From positions 434,001-498,000 of the forward strand of contig CBDDJJ010000001.1 of NCBI GenBank assembly GCA_965229625.1: a stretch of 64,000 nucleotides of DNA. Reading direction: 5' to 3'. Shown in pieces: positions 1 to 7,469 of the stretch; position 1 is the stretch's first letter, and each line of letters starts with the position of its first letter. Source of the DNA: JANQIO01 sp965229625. Lineage in GTDB: Bacteria > Pseudomonadota > Gammaproteobacteria > Pseudomonadales > Halieaceae. The notes beneath the pieces were generated by a model, which saw only the letters and a program-made list of their open reading frames with translations, searched no databases and was not told the origin of the DNA. A program made the position numbers and the translations under genes.

Positions 1-272
1 AGGCCATCGCCGACCCCGGCGCTCCGTTCGCCAATGAGCGTGTCGAGGCGTCCGCAGAGAAGATCAGCAGGGCGCGGTCCATTCTTCGCGAGAACGGCAA
101 CTACGACTGGCTGACCTCCAGTGGCAGCATCGTCATACTCAACAACGGGATCGAGTTCGCAGCGACCTATTTCATCATGCTGCTGGCGCTGTTTTTCACT
201 GGCGCCGGGCGCTACCTGAGCGTCGATTACTGGGTCGGTCGAAAAGTTCTGCCCCAGCAGCACGATAGCTGA
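1..272 (+). CDS. DoxX-like membrane protein, C-terminal part
   Basis: Open at the window edge and read in frame from base 3 to the TGA at 270-272, about 89 residues. A hydrophilic stretch is followed by a hydrophobic helix rich in Phe, Leu and Ala, then a GAGRYLSVDYW segment and a short basic tail. This end pattern, a last helix followed by G-(A/G)-G-R-x-L-S-x-D, is typical of DoxX/DoxD-family inner-membrane proteins. The family is associated with redox or quinone functions, but its role here is not defined. The stop lies 3 bases before the next start, so it is probably cotranscribed with the antiporter. Family call is moderate because the N-terminus is missing. Confidence 0.6.
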   Translation, partial: AIADPGAPFANERVEASAEKISRARSILRENGNYDWLTSSGSIVILNNGIEFAATYFIMLLALFFTGAGRYLSVDYWVGRKVLPQQHDS

Positions 273-275
273 TCC

Positions 276-1478
276 ATGGTCACCACGGTCGCGGGGCAGG
301 TACTGGCGCTGGGTGGCGTTGCCATCCTCGCGCTGTTGCTGAGCCGATTCACCCGACTGGAGCTGACCCTGGCCTGCGTGCTGTGCGGATTCGCAACCGG
401 TCAGGCAGTGGGTTGGCTCGACTTCGATACCGGCATTCGTGCCCACAACCTGGAGGAGATCGTGTTCTACGTGATCCTCCCGGTACTGATATTCGAAGCC
501 TCCTGGCACATTAAACCTGCGGTCCTGAAACGCTGGCTGCTGCCGGTCCTGTTGCTGGCCACGCTCGGTGTGATTGTGAGCTGCGGCGTAACCGCCGCGC
601 TGGTCTATCTTGGCATTGGCCACCCACAGGGCTTCCCGTGGACGGCCGCGCTGCTGACCGGCGCCATATTGGCCGCTACCGATCCGGTTTCCGTGGTCAA
701 CCAGCTCAATGCCATGCAGGCCCCGGAAGACATCAAGACGCTGTTCGAAGGCGAAAGCCTGTTCAATGATGCGACCGCCGTGGTGTTGTTTTCTGTGTTT
801 CTCTCGCTGGCCCTGGACGGCGGCAGTGCCAGCGCGGGCAGTTTCCTTATCCACTTCTGCGTGGTGTTTTTTGGTGGCGTGATTGCCGGGGTGGTCGCCG
901 GGCTGGTGTCGGCGCAGGTGGTGTCGCTGCTGAAAAACCCGGAGTCCAGCGCTTTCGTCATGTTGTTTACTGCCTTCGGCAGCTTTTTCCTGGCGGAGCA
1001 CCTGTTGCACGTGTCCGGCATCATGGCGGTGATGTTTGCTGCCCTGGTGCTGCGCAGTCGGCTGGAAGGCGGGGACCAGTCACTGGTCGATGGGACCGAG
1101 TTCACCTGGGCCTGGTTGGGCAAGGTTTTCACCAGCCTGCTGTTCGTACTGATGGGACTGGTCATCACCCTGGGTATGTTCCGGGACATGTGGCTGGCCA
1201 TGGGGATTGCGATTGCCTCGGCCCTGCTGGCGCGAGCTTGTGCCGTTGTGGTCTGCAGCCTGCTCACCTGGCCCCTGAGTCATCGCATCAGGGCGGGCTG
1301 GCAGCTACTGCTGTTCTGGGGCGGTTTGCGCGGCGCCATCGCCGTTGCCCTGGTGCTGGCCCTGCCGATTGAGCTCGACTACTGGTACACGGTGCAGTCG
1401 ATGGTGTTTGGCGTGGTGTTGTTCAGTCTGCTGGTGCAAGGCACCACCAACGGCCTGCTGATCAAGCGCTTTGCCTGA
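276..1478 (+). CDS. Na+/H+ antiporter, CPA1 (NhaP-like) family
   Basis: 400 residues, almost entirely hydrophobic, with about 12 predicted membrane helices and no long cytoplasmic tail. The ATDPVSVV motif and the FEGESLFNDATAVV motif, with the Asn-Asp pair of electroneutral CPA1 exchangers, are present. A WGGLRGAIAVAL segment lies in the last third, as in NhaP/NHE proteins. The expected role is exchange of cytoplasmic Na+ (or K+) for H+ across the inner membrane, for pH and salt homeostasis. ATG start just downstream of the DoxX-like stop. The next gene converges from the other strand. Ion specificity cannot be read from sequence. Confidence 0.9.
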   Translation: MVTTVAGQVLALGGVAILALLLSRFTRLELTLACVLCGFATGQAVGWLDFDTGIRAHNLEEIVFYVILPVLIFEASWHIKPAVLKRWLLPVLLLATLGVIVSCGVTAALVYLGIGHPQGFPWTAALLTGAILAATDPVSVVNQLNAMQAPEDIKTLFEGESLFNDATAVVLFSVFLSLALDGGSASAGSFLIHFCVVFFGGVIAGVVAGLVSAQVVSLLKNPESSAFVMLFTAFGSFFLAEHLLHVSGIMAVMFAALVLRSRLEGGDQSLVDGTEFTWAWLGKVFTSLLFVLMGLVITLGMFRDMWLAMGIAIASALLARACAVVVCSLLTWPLSHRIRAGWQLLLFWGGLRGAIAVALVLALPIELDYWYTVQSMVFGVVLFSLLVQGTTNGLLIKRFA

Positions 1479-1490
1479 GCCGGCAATCCT

Positions 1491-1526
1491 AATCGCGGGG
1501 CTAACCGCGGGTCTAGCCGCGGGGCG
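1491..1526. repeat. Three 12-bp tandem repeats between convergent genes
   Basis: Three consecutive 12-base units at 1491-1502, 1503-1514 and 1515-1526 share the core CCGCGGG/TCGCGGG followed by TCTA or GCTA. The array spans the stop codon (1513-1515) of the minus-strand thioesterase and the short gap between the convergent genes. Its CCGCGG cores can pair with each other, so it might act as a weak bidirectional terminator. No T-run is present. Confidence 0.5.
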
Positions 1527-2307
1527 TCAGCGCCAGCTGGCGTGACTGTGCTACCAGGCGGCCGGAGGCATCCCAGATGTCTCCGTCTTCCTCCATCAGC
1601 CCGCCGGAAATGAAGCGCGTTGAGAAGCGGCAGCGTAGCCAGCCGGGTTCGGGCAGGCCACGGATATGCGTGGTCAGCTCCAGAGTCGGCGCCCAGCTGA
1701 CCGGCAGGTTGGCGTTGAACACCGTGGGTGGGAAAGCGTCCACTGCCAGCAGCAGGGCGAAGGCATCGATCACTTCATCATCCAGCAGCCGGAACCAGCC
1801 CCGGAACAGCGGTTGCCCGCTGGGCTTGCCGATTGCGAAGCCGGCATCTTCGGGATGCAGGCGCAGCTCGATCTTGCCCATCATGGCCGGCGGGAAGCCG
1901 GAGGGGTGATGCTCGATGCGCATACAGTCCTCCGGGGCGGGAAGTTCGGGCGGCTCGGCATCTATTCGCATCGGCCCTTCCAGGGCGCCGACATCACCGA
2001 AGCTGCCCAGCAGGGTGACCAGTTCCTTGCTGTCATTGCGCATATTGGCACGCACGGTGGTGAATCGGCGGCCGGACTTGATGACCTCCGGTGTAATACT
2101 GACCGGGCCGGGGCGGCCAGGGGACAGGTAGTGCGCATTCAGCGCTACCGGGTGTGGCTGGCCACTGGCGGCGGCCATGGCGCGTGCCGCGATTGCCAGC
2201 AGGTAGCCGCCGTTGGCATTGCCGACCACGTCCCAGCCGTCCTGTATCGTCGCGGCATAGGCGCCGTCAGCCTGCGGCGCCACGGCGGTATCGGTAGCGA
2301 ACAGCAT
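1513..2307 (-). CDS. Acyl-CoA thioesterase-like protein (TesB-type hotdog)
   Basis: 264 residues. The N-terminal half has the NANGGYLLAIAARAM segment followed by HPVALNAHYLSPGRPG, the pattern of the first hotdog of TesB-like thioesterases. The C-terminal half (LPVSWAPTLELTTHIRGLP and the end GDIWDASGRLVAQSRQLA) fits the second hotdog. Such enzymes hydrolyse acyl-CoA esters in the cytoplasm; substrate unknown. The ATG overlaps the stop of the upstream Na/Pi cotransporter in a TGATG arrangement, so translation is probably coupled. This makes it the last gene of the stressosome operon. No reason for a thioesterase in that operon is visible. Confidence 0.8.
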   Translation of the reverse strand: MLFATDTAVAPQADGAYAATIQDGWDVVGNANGGYLLAIAARAMAAASGQPHPVALNAHYLSPGRPGPVSITPEVIKSGRRFTTVRANMRNDSKELVTLLGSFGDVGALEGPMRIDAEPPELPAPEDCMRIEHHPSGFPPAMMGKIELRLHPEDAGFAIGKPSGQPLFRGWFRLLDDEVIDAFALLLAVDAFPPTVFNANLPVSWAPTLELTTHIRGLPEPGWLRCRFSTRFISGGLMEEDGDIWDASGRLVAQSRQLALTPRG

Positions 2308-3896
2308 CAGGCGGTACCCAGGTTGCGGTAGGCGCTGCCCATATCACCAAACAACCAGATCAGGCGTTCGCAGTGGTTGGCCGCGGCCAGCAACTGCATA
2401 CGCGCATTTGCATCCATGGATTCATCCTCAGCAAGGTAAGCCTTGCGTACACGGGTCATGCCATCTTCCGAGGTCATGCCGGCCAGCAGCTCGGCATCCA
2501 GGTCACTCCGTTCCCTGGCAACGTCCATGAAGGTCAGCAGGATGGCATCGATACCATCCACCGCCACCATGGAGAATCGTTCTCCGAGTCCGGTGCCCTG
2601 CAACAAAGTCAGTTGGCGCGACAGGCTCTGCACCTCTACGTTGGCCGTTTCCAGGCTGTGCTGGATATTCAGCAGGCCGTTGAGCCGCTCGTACAGTACC
2701 GGCGAGAGCTGGTGCTGGTTGGAGAGGTCGGATATCGCGCCGCGGATACTGTCCCCCAGGCTCTGGAAGCTGTCGTTCAGCAGTGACATGCGTGGCGCGC
2801 TGTTGTCGGAGCGCATGGCCTCAAAGCTATGACCCAGGATTTCGATCAGGCGCACCTGCTCCAGTTCAATCAGGCGCAGGGCGTTGTGTGGGTCGTCGCC
2901 GCTCTGCTCCAGCAGGTACCGGGGCTTGGAGAGCTGCTCTTCGGCGGTCTGCGGGAAGTAGCGCGCCAGAGCGCGACTGATGATGGGCACCAGCGGGAAC
3001 ACGATGATCCCGGGCACTACGTTGAACAGCAGGTTGATGGCAGCCAGTTGGAAAGCCGCGTCGTCAGCAAAGGCGGCGCCCAGGGCCAGCATCAGGGGCA
3101 GGCCGGTGTAGACCTCAATGTACAGCGCGGGAACCAGGATCAGTGCGCCGGCCACGTTGAAATACACCTGGAACATCGCCACCTGCCGTGACTCACCCAC
3201 CAGATTGGCGGACAGCACATAAGTGAGCAGTGATGAACCGAGCTTGGAGCCGTAGGCAATCATGACCGACTGTTCGATGCTGAACAGGCCGGCATTGAGG
3301 AAGGCCAGGTTGAGGATCATCACTGCCAGCCCGGACTGGGTCAGGAAACTCAGCACCAGCCCCACCAGCAGGCCAAGCATATAGGAACCGTGTGTGGCGG
3401 CGATGGTCTCCTCGAACCACGGCATTTCCGCCAGCGGTGCGATGCCGGTCTGCGTGGTGTTCAGCCCCAGGAACAGCAGACCGATGCCGAAAGCGGCGCC
3501 GGCGGTTGCACGCACGCCGCCGGCCTGGTCACGGGAATACACCAGGCCGGTAATCCCCAGCAGGAAGAACACCACCAGCTTGATGTCGAATATCAGCACC
3601 AGGATGATGATGCCGGCAAAGCAATTCATGCCGATAAGGATTGGCAGGATCTGCCTGACGCCCAGCATACCGGCACGCAGCATGCCGATCAGGATGAAGG
3701 TGGCGGCCGCTGCACTCTGGGTTATGGTGATGAACAGGCCACCCCAGGCCAGGCCGAAAAAGGGGTTGCGCGTCCACACCGCAATGTTCTCGCGCAGCCG
3801 GCGGCCGCTGAGCAGTTTGAGGTTTTCCGTCAGCAGCTGCAGGCCAACAAAAAACAGGCCCAGCCCGGCCAGCAGGGTTGCAATGATTACCAGCAT
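2307..3896 (-). CDS. Na+/phosphate cotransporter family protein (NptA/YjbB-like)
   Basis: 529 residues. Two Na/Pi-cotransport repeats occupy roughly residues 1-320, with the paired Gln-Ser motifs TQSAAAAT and LTQSGLAV that line the substrate site in SLC34-type transporters. A hydrophilic, helical PhoU-like C-terminal domain follows (about 340-529), as in bacterial YjbB. YjbB relatives mainly export phosphate or carry it with Na+ in the inner membrane. Start and stop both overlap neighbours by TGATG junctions, so it is translationally coupled to the STAS protein upstream and the thioesterase downstream. This places phosphate transport directly behind a stress-signalling cascade. Confidence 0.88.
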   Translation of the reverse strand: MLVIIATLLAGLGLFFVGLQLLTENLKLLSGRRLRENIAVWTRNPFFGLAWGGLFITITQSAAAATFILIGMLRAGMLGVRQILPILIGMNCFAGIIILVLIFDIKLVVFFLLGITGLVYSRDQAGGVRATAGAAFGIGLLFLGLNTTQTGIAPLAEMPWFEETIAATHGSYMLGLLVGLVLSFLTQSGLAVMILNLAFLNAGLFSIEQSVMIAYGSKLGSSLLTYVLSANLVGESRQVAMFQVYFNVAGALILVPALYIEVYTGLPLMLALGAAFADDAAFQLAAINLLFNVVPGIIVFPLVPIISRALARYFPQTAEEQLSKPRYLLEQSGDDPHNALRLIELEQVRLIEILGHSFEAMRSDNSAPRMSLLNDSFQSLGDSIRGAISDLSNQHQLSPVLYERLNGLLNIQHSLETANVEVQSLSRQLTLLQGTGLGERFSMVAVDGIDAILLTFMDVARERSDLDAELLAGMTSEDGMTRVRKAYLAEDESMDANARMQLLAAANHCERLIWLFGDMGSAYRNLGTA

Positions 3897-4228
3897 CAGC
3901 CGTCGTTCAGCGCGTCTTCTTCCGTGATGAACACGTTGAGGATGGAGTTGAACCCGGAGATCTCGAACACCTCGTTCACGGTCTCATTCAGGTTGCTGAT
4001 CTTCAGCGAACCCTCGGTGCCGTTCAGGCGCTTGGCGGTGGCCAGCAGAATGCGCAGGCCGGCGCTGCTGACAAAGGCGACCTGTCGCAGGTTTACCAGC
4101 AGGTGCATGTTGCCTTGTTCGATCAGGGCCTCAAGCTTCTCGTGGGCGGGTCCGGACGTATTGGTATCCAGGTTGCCGGACAATCTCACGACCGTGGTGG
4201 TGTCTATCTGTTCAGTCGAGATATCCAT
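3896..4228 (-). CDS. STAS-domain anti-anti-sigma-like protein (RsbV-like)
   Basis: 110 residues from the ATG at 4226-4228. An upstream in-frame extension exists but would overlap the preceding gene, whose TGA lies one base before this ATG (TGAGATG). It is a single STAS domain. The phosphorylation loop reads FVSSAGLR, with Ser54/Ser55 at the place used by RsbV and SpoIIAA. In the known systems an RsbW-type kinase phosphorylates this Ser, an RsbU-type phosphatase removes the phosphate, and the dephosphorylated protein sequesters the kinase. Both activities are encoded immediately upstream as one fused protein. The ultimate target is unknown because no sigma factor lies nearby. Confidence 0.88.
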   Translation of the reverse strand: MDISTEQIDTTTVVRLSGNLDTNTSGPAHEKLEALIEQGNMHLLVNLRQVAFVSSAGLRILLATAKRLNGTEGSLKISNLNETVNEVFEISGFNSILNVFITEEDALNDG

Positions 4229-4229
4229 C

Positions 4230-5951
4230 TCAAGCCTCGTTATTCCCGTCCAGGTGTTTATGCAAAGTGACGACGTTGTTCTCGCCGTGGCGTTCATAGT
4301 GCACCTTGTCCATGAAATTCTTCACAAGGTGCACGCCAAGCCCCCCGATAGGCCGGTCTTCCACGGAAAGGCAGGTATCAGGAGGGTCGTTGCCGAAGGG
4401 ATTGAAGGGCTTGCCGTCGTCGATGATGGTAACGACAAGCTCCGAGTCCAGCAAGCGGAAGTGCAACTCAATTTCGTGCTCGCCGGGCTGCTCTTCGTCA
4501 CAGAAGCCATACGAGACAACGTTGTTGAGCAGTTCATCCAGGCACACGTTCATACGGCGCTGCACGCTGGACGGTATGCCGTGCTGCTCTGCAAAACCGT
4601 TGAACTCTTCGTTGACTGCGCCGATGACGGTAATCTCATTGCGCATGCTGATAGTGAGCTCGGTTTCGCCCTCCCGGGTGACCGGCCCGTGGTAGCGCAC
4701 TGACATGATGGTAATGTCGTCCGCCTGGCTGGCGTCGCCCTGGAAGCGCCAGACATCGTCAACGGTCTCTTCCACCGCGTCCCTGGCCGCGGGGTAGTCG
4801 GCCTCGGCAAGCCGGTCGCGCAGGCGCTGTTCCCCGTACAGGCTACCGTCGATATCCATGGCCTCGGTGACGCCGTCGGTATAGAGGTAGATCAGGTCGG
4901 CCGCCCTGAGTGTGGTCATGTCCTCCCCGTAGGCTATGCCTTCCATGGCGCCGATCACCGGGCCATGACGCTTCTCCAGCCGTTCCATGTCGCCACTTTC
5001 CCGCATCAGGTAGGGCGGGTTGTGGCCCGCGTTGCTGTACACCATCTCTCCGGTCTGCAGGTTGAGAATGGCAAGGAACAGGGTCACGAACATGGCCGAG
5101 TCATTGCCCTCGGCAGTCTCACTGTTGACGTGGCTGAGAATGCTGGCCGGGGACAGGTCGTTGGCGGCGCGCGATTTGATCAGGGTCTTGGTCACCGCCA
5201 TGAACAGAGCCGCCGGCACGCCCTTGCCGGACACGTCTCCCACGCAGAAACAGAAATGGTCCAGGTCGATCATGAACATGTCGTAGAAGTCGCCACCGAC
5301 CTCCTGTGCGGGGTAGAGCGTGGCATGCACGTCGAACTCGCCCTGCTCAGGGAAGGCGGGGAAGGACAGCGGCAGCATGCTCATCTGGATGTCGCGGCCG
5401 ATGTTGAGCTCGCTCTCCATGCGGTCCTTGGCGCTGCGGGTGCGCTTAAGGGTTTCCAGTGACTCCTCGAGCTCCGAGTTCTTGCTCTGGATTTCCTCCA
5501 GCAGCTGGTCACGGGTCTTCTGTTCGACAATGGCCCGCAGCCTGTTGAGTGTGGCGTTATCCACCCCGGTGGACGCCAGCTCCACTGACACGCGATGGAA
5601 CAGGCCGCCGCTGCCTGAGTCCTTTTCCAGGTGATCGAAGAAGCTCTGCAGGAAACCCAGGCTGCGGGAGTCCAACTGGCCAACGAAATCCAGTTGCAGG
5701 CGCGGCAGGTTGCCACGCGTGCAAAGCCCGACTTCAATGCGCGCCTGCCGGTTGAGGCGCTGCAGGGCCTTGCCCACTTCCGAGACCACGGTGGCGAGGC
5801 GGGTCGACAACAGGCTGTCGCCGGCCACCAGGGCGGCGAGGTTGTGTACTTTGCGTCGTGCTTCCAGCACCGAGTCGCCTTCCACCAACGGTATCGAGCC
5901 CAATACAAAGGTCTCGCGCGGGAGCGGGCTGCGGGATTGTAGCTGGTTCAC
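4230..5951 (-). CDS. Fused SpoIIE-type phosphatase and RsbW-type ATPase/kinase
   Basis: 573 residues, GTG start overlapping the previous stop by 4 bases. Three parts are visible. Residues 25-140 look like a decayed GHKL ATPase, with SEVGKAL where an N-box would be. Residues 145-185 form a coiled coil. Residues 190-420 are a PP2C/SpoIIE phosphatase with metal-binding Asp221 (GGDFYD), Asp239 (GDVSGKG), Asp359 (TDGVTEA) and Asp412 (DDIT). Residues 425-567 are an intact HATPase with N-box Glu473/Asn477, a DDGKPFNP G1 box and a GGLGVHLVK G2 box. By family logic it would both dephosphorylate and phosphorylate the STAS protein encoded next. Such fusions are known as annotations, but which activity wins cannot be told from sequence. 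Confidence 0.88.
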   Translation of the reverse strand: MNQLQSRSPLPRETFVLGSIPLVEGDSVLEARRKVHNLAALVAGDSLLSTRLATVVSEVGKALQRLNRQARIEVGLCTRGNLPRLQLDFVGQLDSRSLGFLQSFFDHLEKDSGSGGLFHRVSVELASTGVDNATLNRLRAIVEQKTRDQLLEEIQSKNSELEESLETLKRTRSAKDRMESELNIGRDIQMSMLPLSFPAFPEQGEFDVHATLYPAQEVGGDFYDMFMIDLDHFCFCVGDVSGKGVPAALFMAVTKTLIKSRAANDLSPASILSHVNSETAEGNDSAMFVTLFLAILNLQTGEMVYSNAGHNPPYLMRESGDMERLEKRHGPVIGAMEGIAYGEDMTTLRAADLIYLYTDGVTEAMDIDGSLYGEQRLRDRLAEADYPAARDAVEETVDDVWRFQGDASQADDITIMSVRYHGPVTREGETELTISMRNEITVIGAVNEEFNGFAEQHGIPSSVQRRMNVCLDELLNNVVSYGFCDEEQPGEHEIELHFRLLDSELVVTIIDDGKPFNPFGNDPPDTCLSVEDRPIGGLGVHLVKNFMDKVHYERHGENNVVTLHKHLDGNNEA

Positions 5952-7018
5952 TTGCGCATCCTCAGGGCGATACAGGTAGCGTCATCGTGGTGTTTGCCAA
6001 ATCTCTCCACCATCGTGCGGGCTATTGTATCTGCACTCTGGTAGAGAATCTGCGGGTAATCCTGCAGTTCGAAACGGTCGCTGATGCCGTCGGAATAAAC
6101 GACGATGACCTCGTCGTCAGCGAGCGTGTGCTGTTCCTGGCGCGGGGAACGTATCTGATGCCCCAGGTTGCCCGCCATGGACATCAGGCGCAGGTTGCGC
6201 TGGCCGAATACCCGGTAGGTGATGTTGCCGATGCCGCTGAAGTGCACCTGGCCGTTGCGGCTGTCAATCACCGCGATACCCGCCACGGCTCCCAGGCTGC
6301 CGCGCAGTTCGCCGTGCAGCTTGTGCATGGTGTCGACCACGTCCAGGCTCCAGCGATCCCTGAGAAAATCGCGAGCGGCAGTGGACACCCGGTGTGCTTC
6401 CGGTCCGTGGCCAAGGCCGTCGATCACGGCAATCATCTGCAGATGATCGCGGCGCTCGATCATGGCGGTATCACCGTTCAGGCGCTCGCCCTGGCAGGGG
6501 CGCGAGTACATGGCCGCGTCCAGTTCATGGCAGTCCTCACAGTCTTCCGGTGCGGCGCTGCGGCTGCCGGGCCGGTAGCCGGGCAGGATGCGCGACCCGC
6601 GCAGTGGCGCCCGATCCCACTTGAGGCAGCGGACTTCGGTCAGCTCCCCCGGTCTCGATGTGATGGTGAAATCGTCCATCATGCGGCGCACACCGGGCAG
6701 GCCCAGCCCGAGGGTACCGCTGGAGCTGAAGTGGTCCTGCATGGCGGTTTCGACATCGGCGATGCCCGGTCCCCGATCGCGGGCGGTGACGATGACGCCA
6801 CGTGAACTGCCGCTTTCAGCGCCCTGCAGGAGGATTTCCCCGCTTCCGGCATATTTGAGGATGTTGCGACTGAGCTCCGAGACCGCGGTGGACACGGCCT
6901 GCGAATCGACTTCACTCAGCCCGGTACTTCGACAGTAACGGTGGGCTTCGACCACCGTGCGAGTGGCATCGGCTTCCGATGCCACGCGGATACGCGTCGC
7001 GCCTTCGTCACTCTCCAC
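5948..7018 (-). CDS. RsbT-type kinase fused to RsbX-type PP2C phosphatase
   Basis: 356 residues from a GTG start lying inside the end of the RsbS-like gene (11-base overlap). Residues 8-134 match RsbT, the stressosome serine/threonine kinase: N-box SELSRNI (Glu48, Asn52), ARDRGPGI G1 box and GTLGLGLPGV G2 box, ending in CLKW. Residues 175-356 are a SpoIIE/RsbX-like phosphatase with NGD (Asp183), AVIDGLGHG (Asp200), SDGISD and DDATCI. In Bacillus, RsbT phosphorylates RsbR/RsbS and then activates RsbU, while RsbX resets the stressosome. Here both functions sit on one chain. A Cys- and Arg-rich linker (about 135-175) joins them. Confidence 0.88.
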   Translation of the reverse strand: MESDEGATRIRVASEADATRTVVEAHRYCRSTGLSEVDSQAVSTAVSELSRNILKYAGSGEILLQGAESGSSRGVIVTARDRGPGIADVETAMQDHFSSSGTLGLGLPGVRRMMDDFTITSRPGELTEVRCLKWDRAPLRGSRILPGYRPGSRSAAPEDCEDCHELDAAMYSRPCQGERLNGDTAMIERRDHLQMIAVIDGLGHGPEAHRVSTAARDFLRDRWSLDVVDTMHKLHGELRGSLGAVAGIAVIDSRNGQVHFSGIGNITYRVFGQRNLRLMSMAGNLGHQIRSPRQEQHTLADDEVIVVYSDGISDRFELQDYPQILYQSADTIARTMVERFGKHHDDATCIALRMRK

Positions 7019-7469
7019 GTTGTGGCTCCAGTTGCTGGGCGTCTGCGTCCTGTTCCTTGTCGGCGGGGGCGTCCTCCTCGTCTTCCTGTGGCTCAGCGGC
7101 TTCCGGAGGTGCCAGCATCTCGAAGGCCATGTCCAGGTTCAGGGCGGCATCGATGTCATCGGTGCGCGCATCCAGCTCCACCAGGGCAGACACCACCCCG
7201 GCCTGGAACCCGGAAAAAATCGTGCGCGCTCCCATCAGCGCCGCCATCGACATGGTGTCGCGCAGGGCCTGGAATTCTTCCAGGTCCATAATGGCGATGC
7301 CGGACAGGTCCAGTATCACGGCGGTGGCGTCGGCGCTCTGCAACAGGTCGAGCAGGTCGATGCGAAACTGCGCGAGCACCGCGTCGCTGAGGTCGATCTG
7401 CAGGGACACCACAATACAGCCCCGGGAGAGCTGCATCGGCACCCGTGCCACGTTCATACCCGCCGTCAT
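7008..7469 (-). CDS. RsbS-like STAS protein lacking the phospho-serine
   Basis: 153 residues from the ATG at 7467-7469, overlapping the RsbR stop (ATGA); a longer in-frame extension lies entirely within rsbR and was rejected. Residues 8-105 align with RsbS, including a match of MSMAALMGARTIFSGFQ to the RsbS segment MSKLMGAKVVLTGIQ. At the loop where RsbS has Ile-Asp-Ser-Phe (Ser59 in Bacillus), this protein has IMDLEEF, so Leu63 replaces the phosphorylated Ser. An acidic tail of about 30 residues (Glu, Asp, Ala, Gln) follows. It sits between RsbR and the RsbT-X fusion, the normal RsbS position, so it is probably the stressosome scaffold partner with altered switching. Confidence 0.82.
   Translation of the reverse strand: MTAGMNVARVPMQLSRGCIVVSLQIDLSDAVLAQFRIDLLDLLQSADATAVILDLSGIAIMDLEEFQALRDTMSMAALMGARTIFSGFQAGVVSALVELDARTDDIDAALNLDMAFEMLAPPEAAEPQEDEEDAPADKEQDADAQQLEPQRGE

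Noticed and set aside
605..1267. Long minus-strand open frame inside the antiporter gene
   Set aside because: Antisense to a well-supported gene; composition is that of a GC-rich shadow frame.
3390..4703. 437-codon plus-strand frame across three minus-strand genes
   Set aside because: Spans gene junctions and has no family features; a high-GC artefact.
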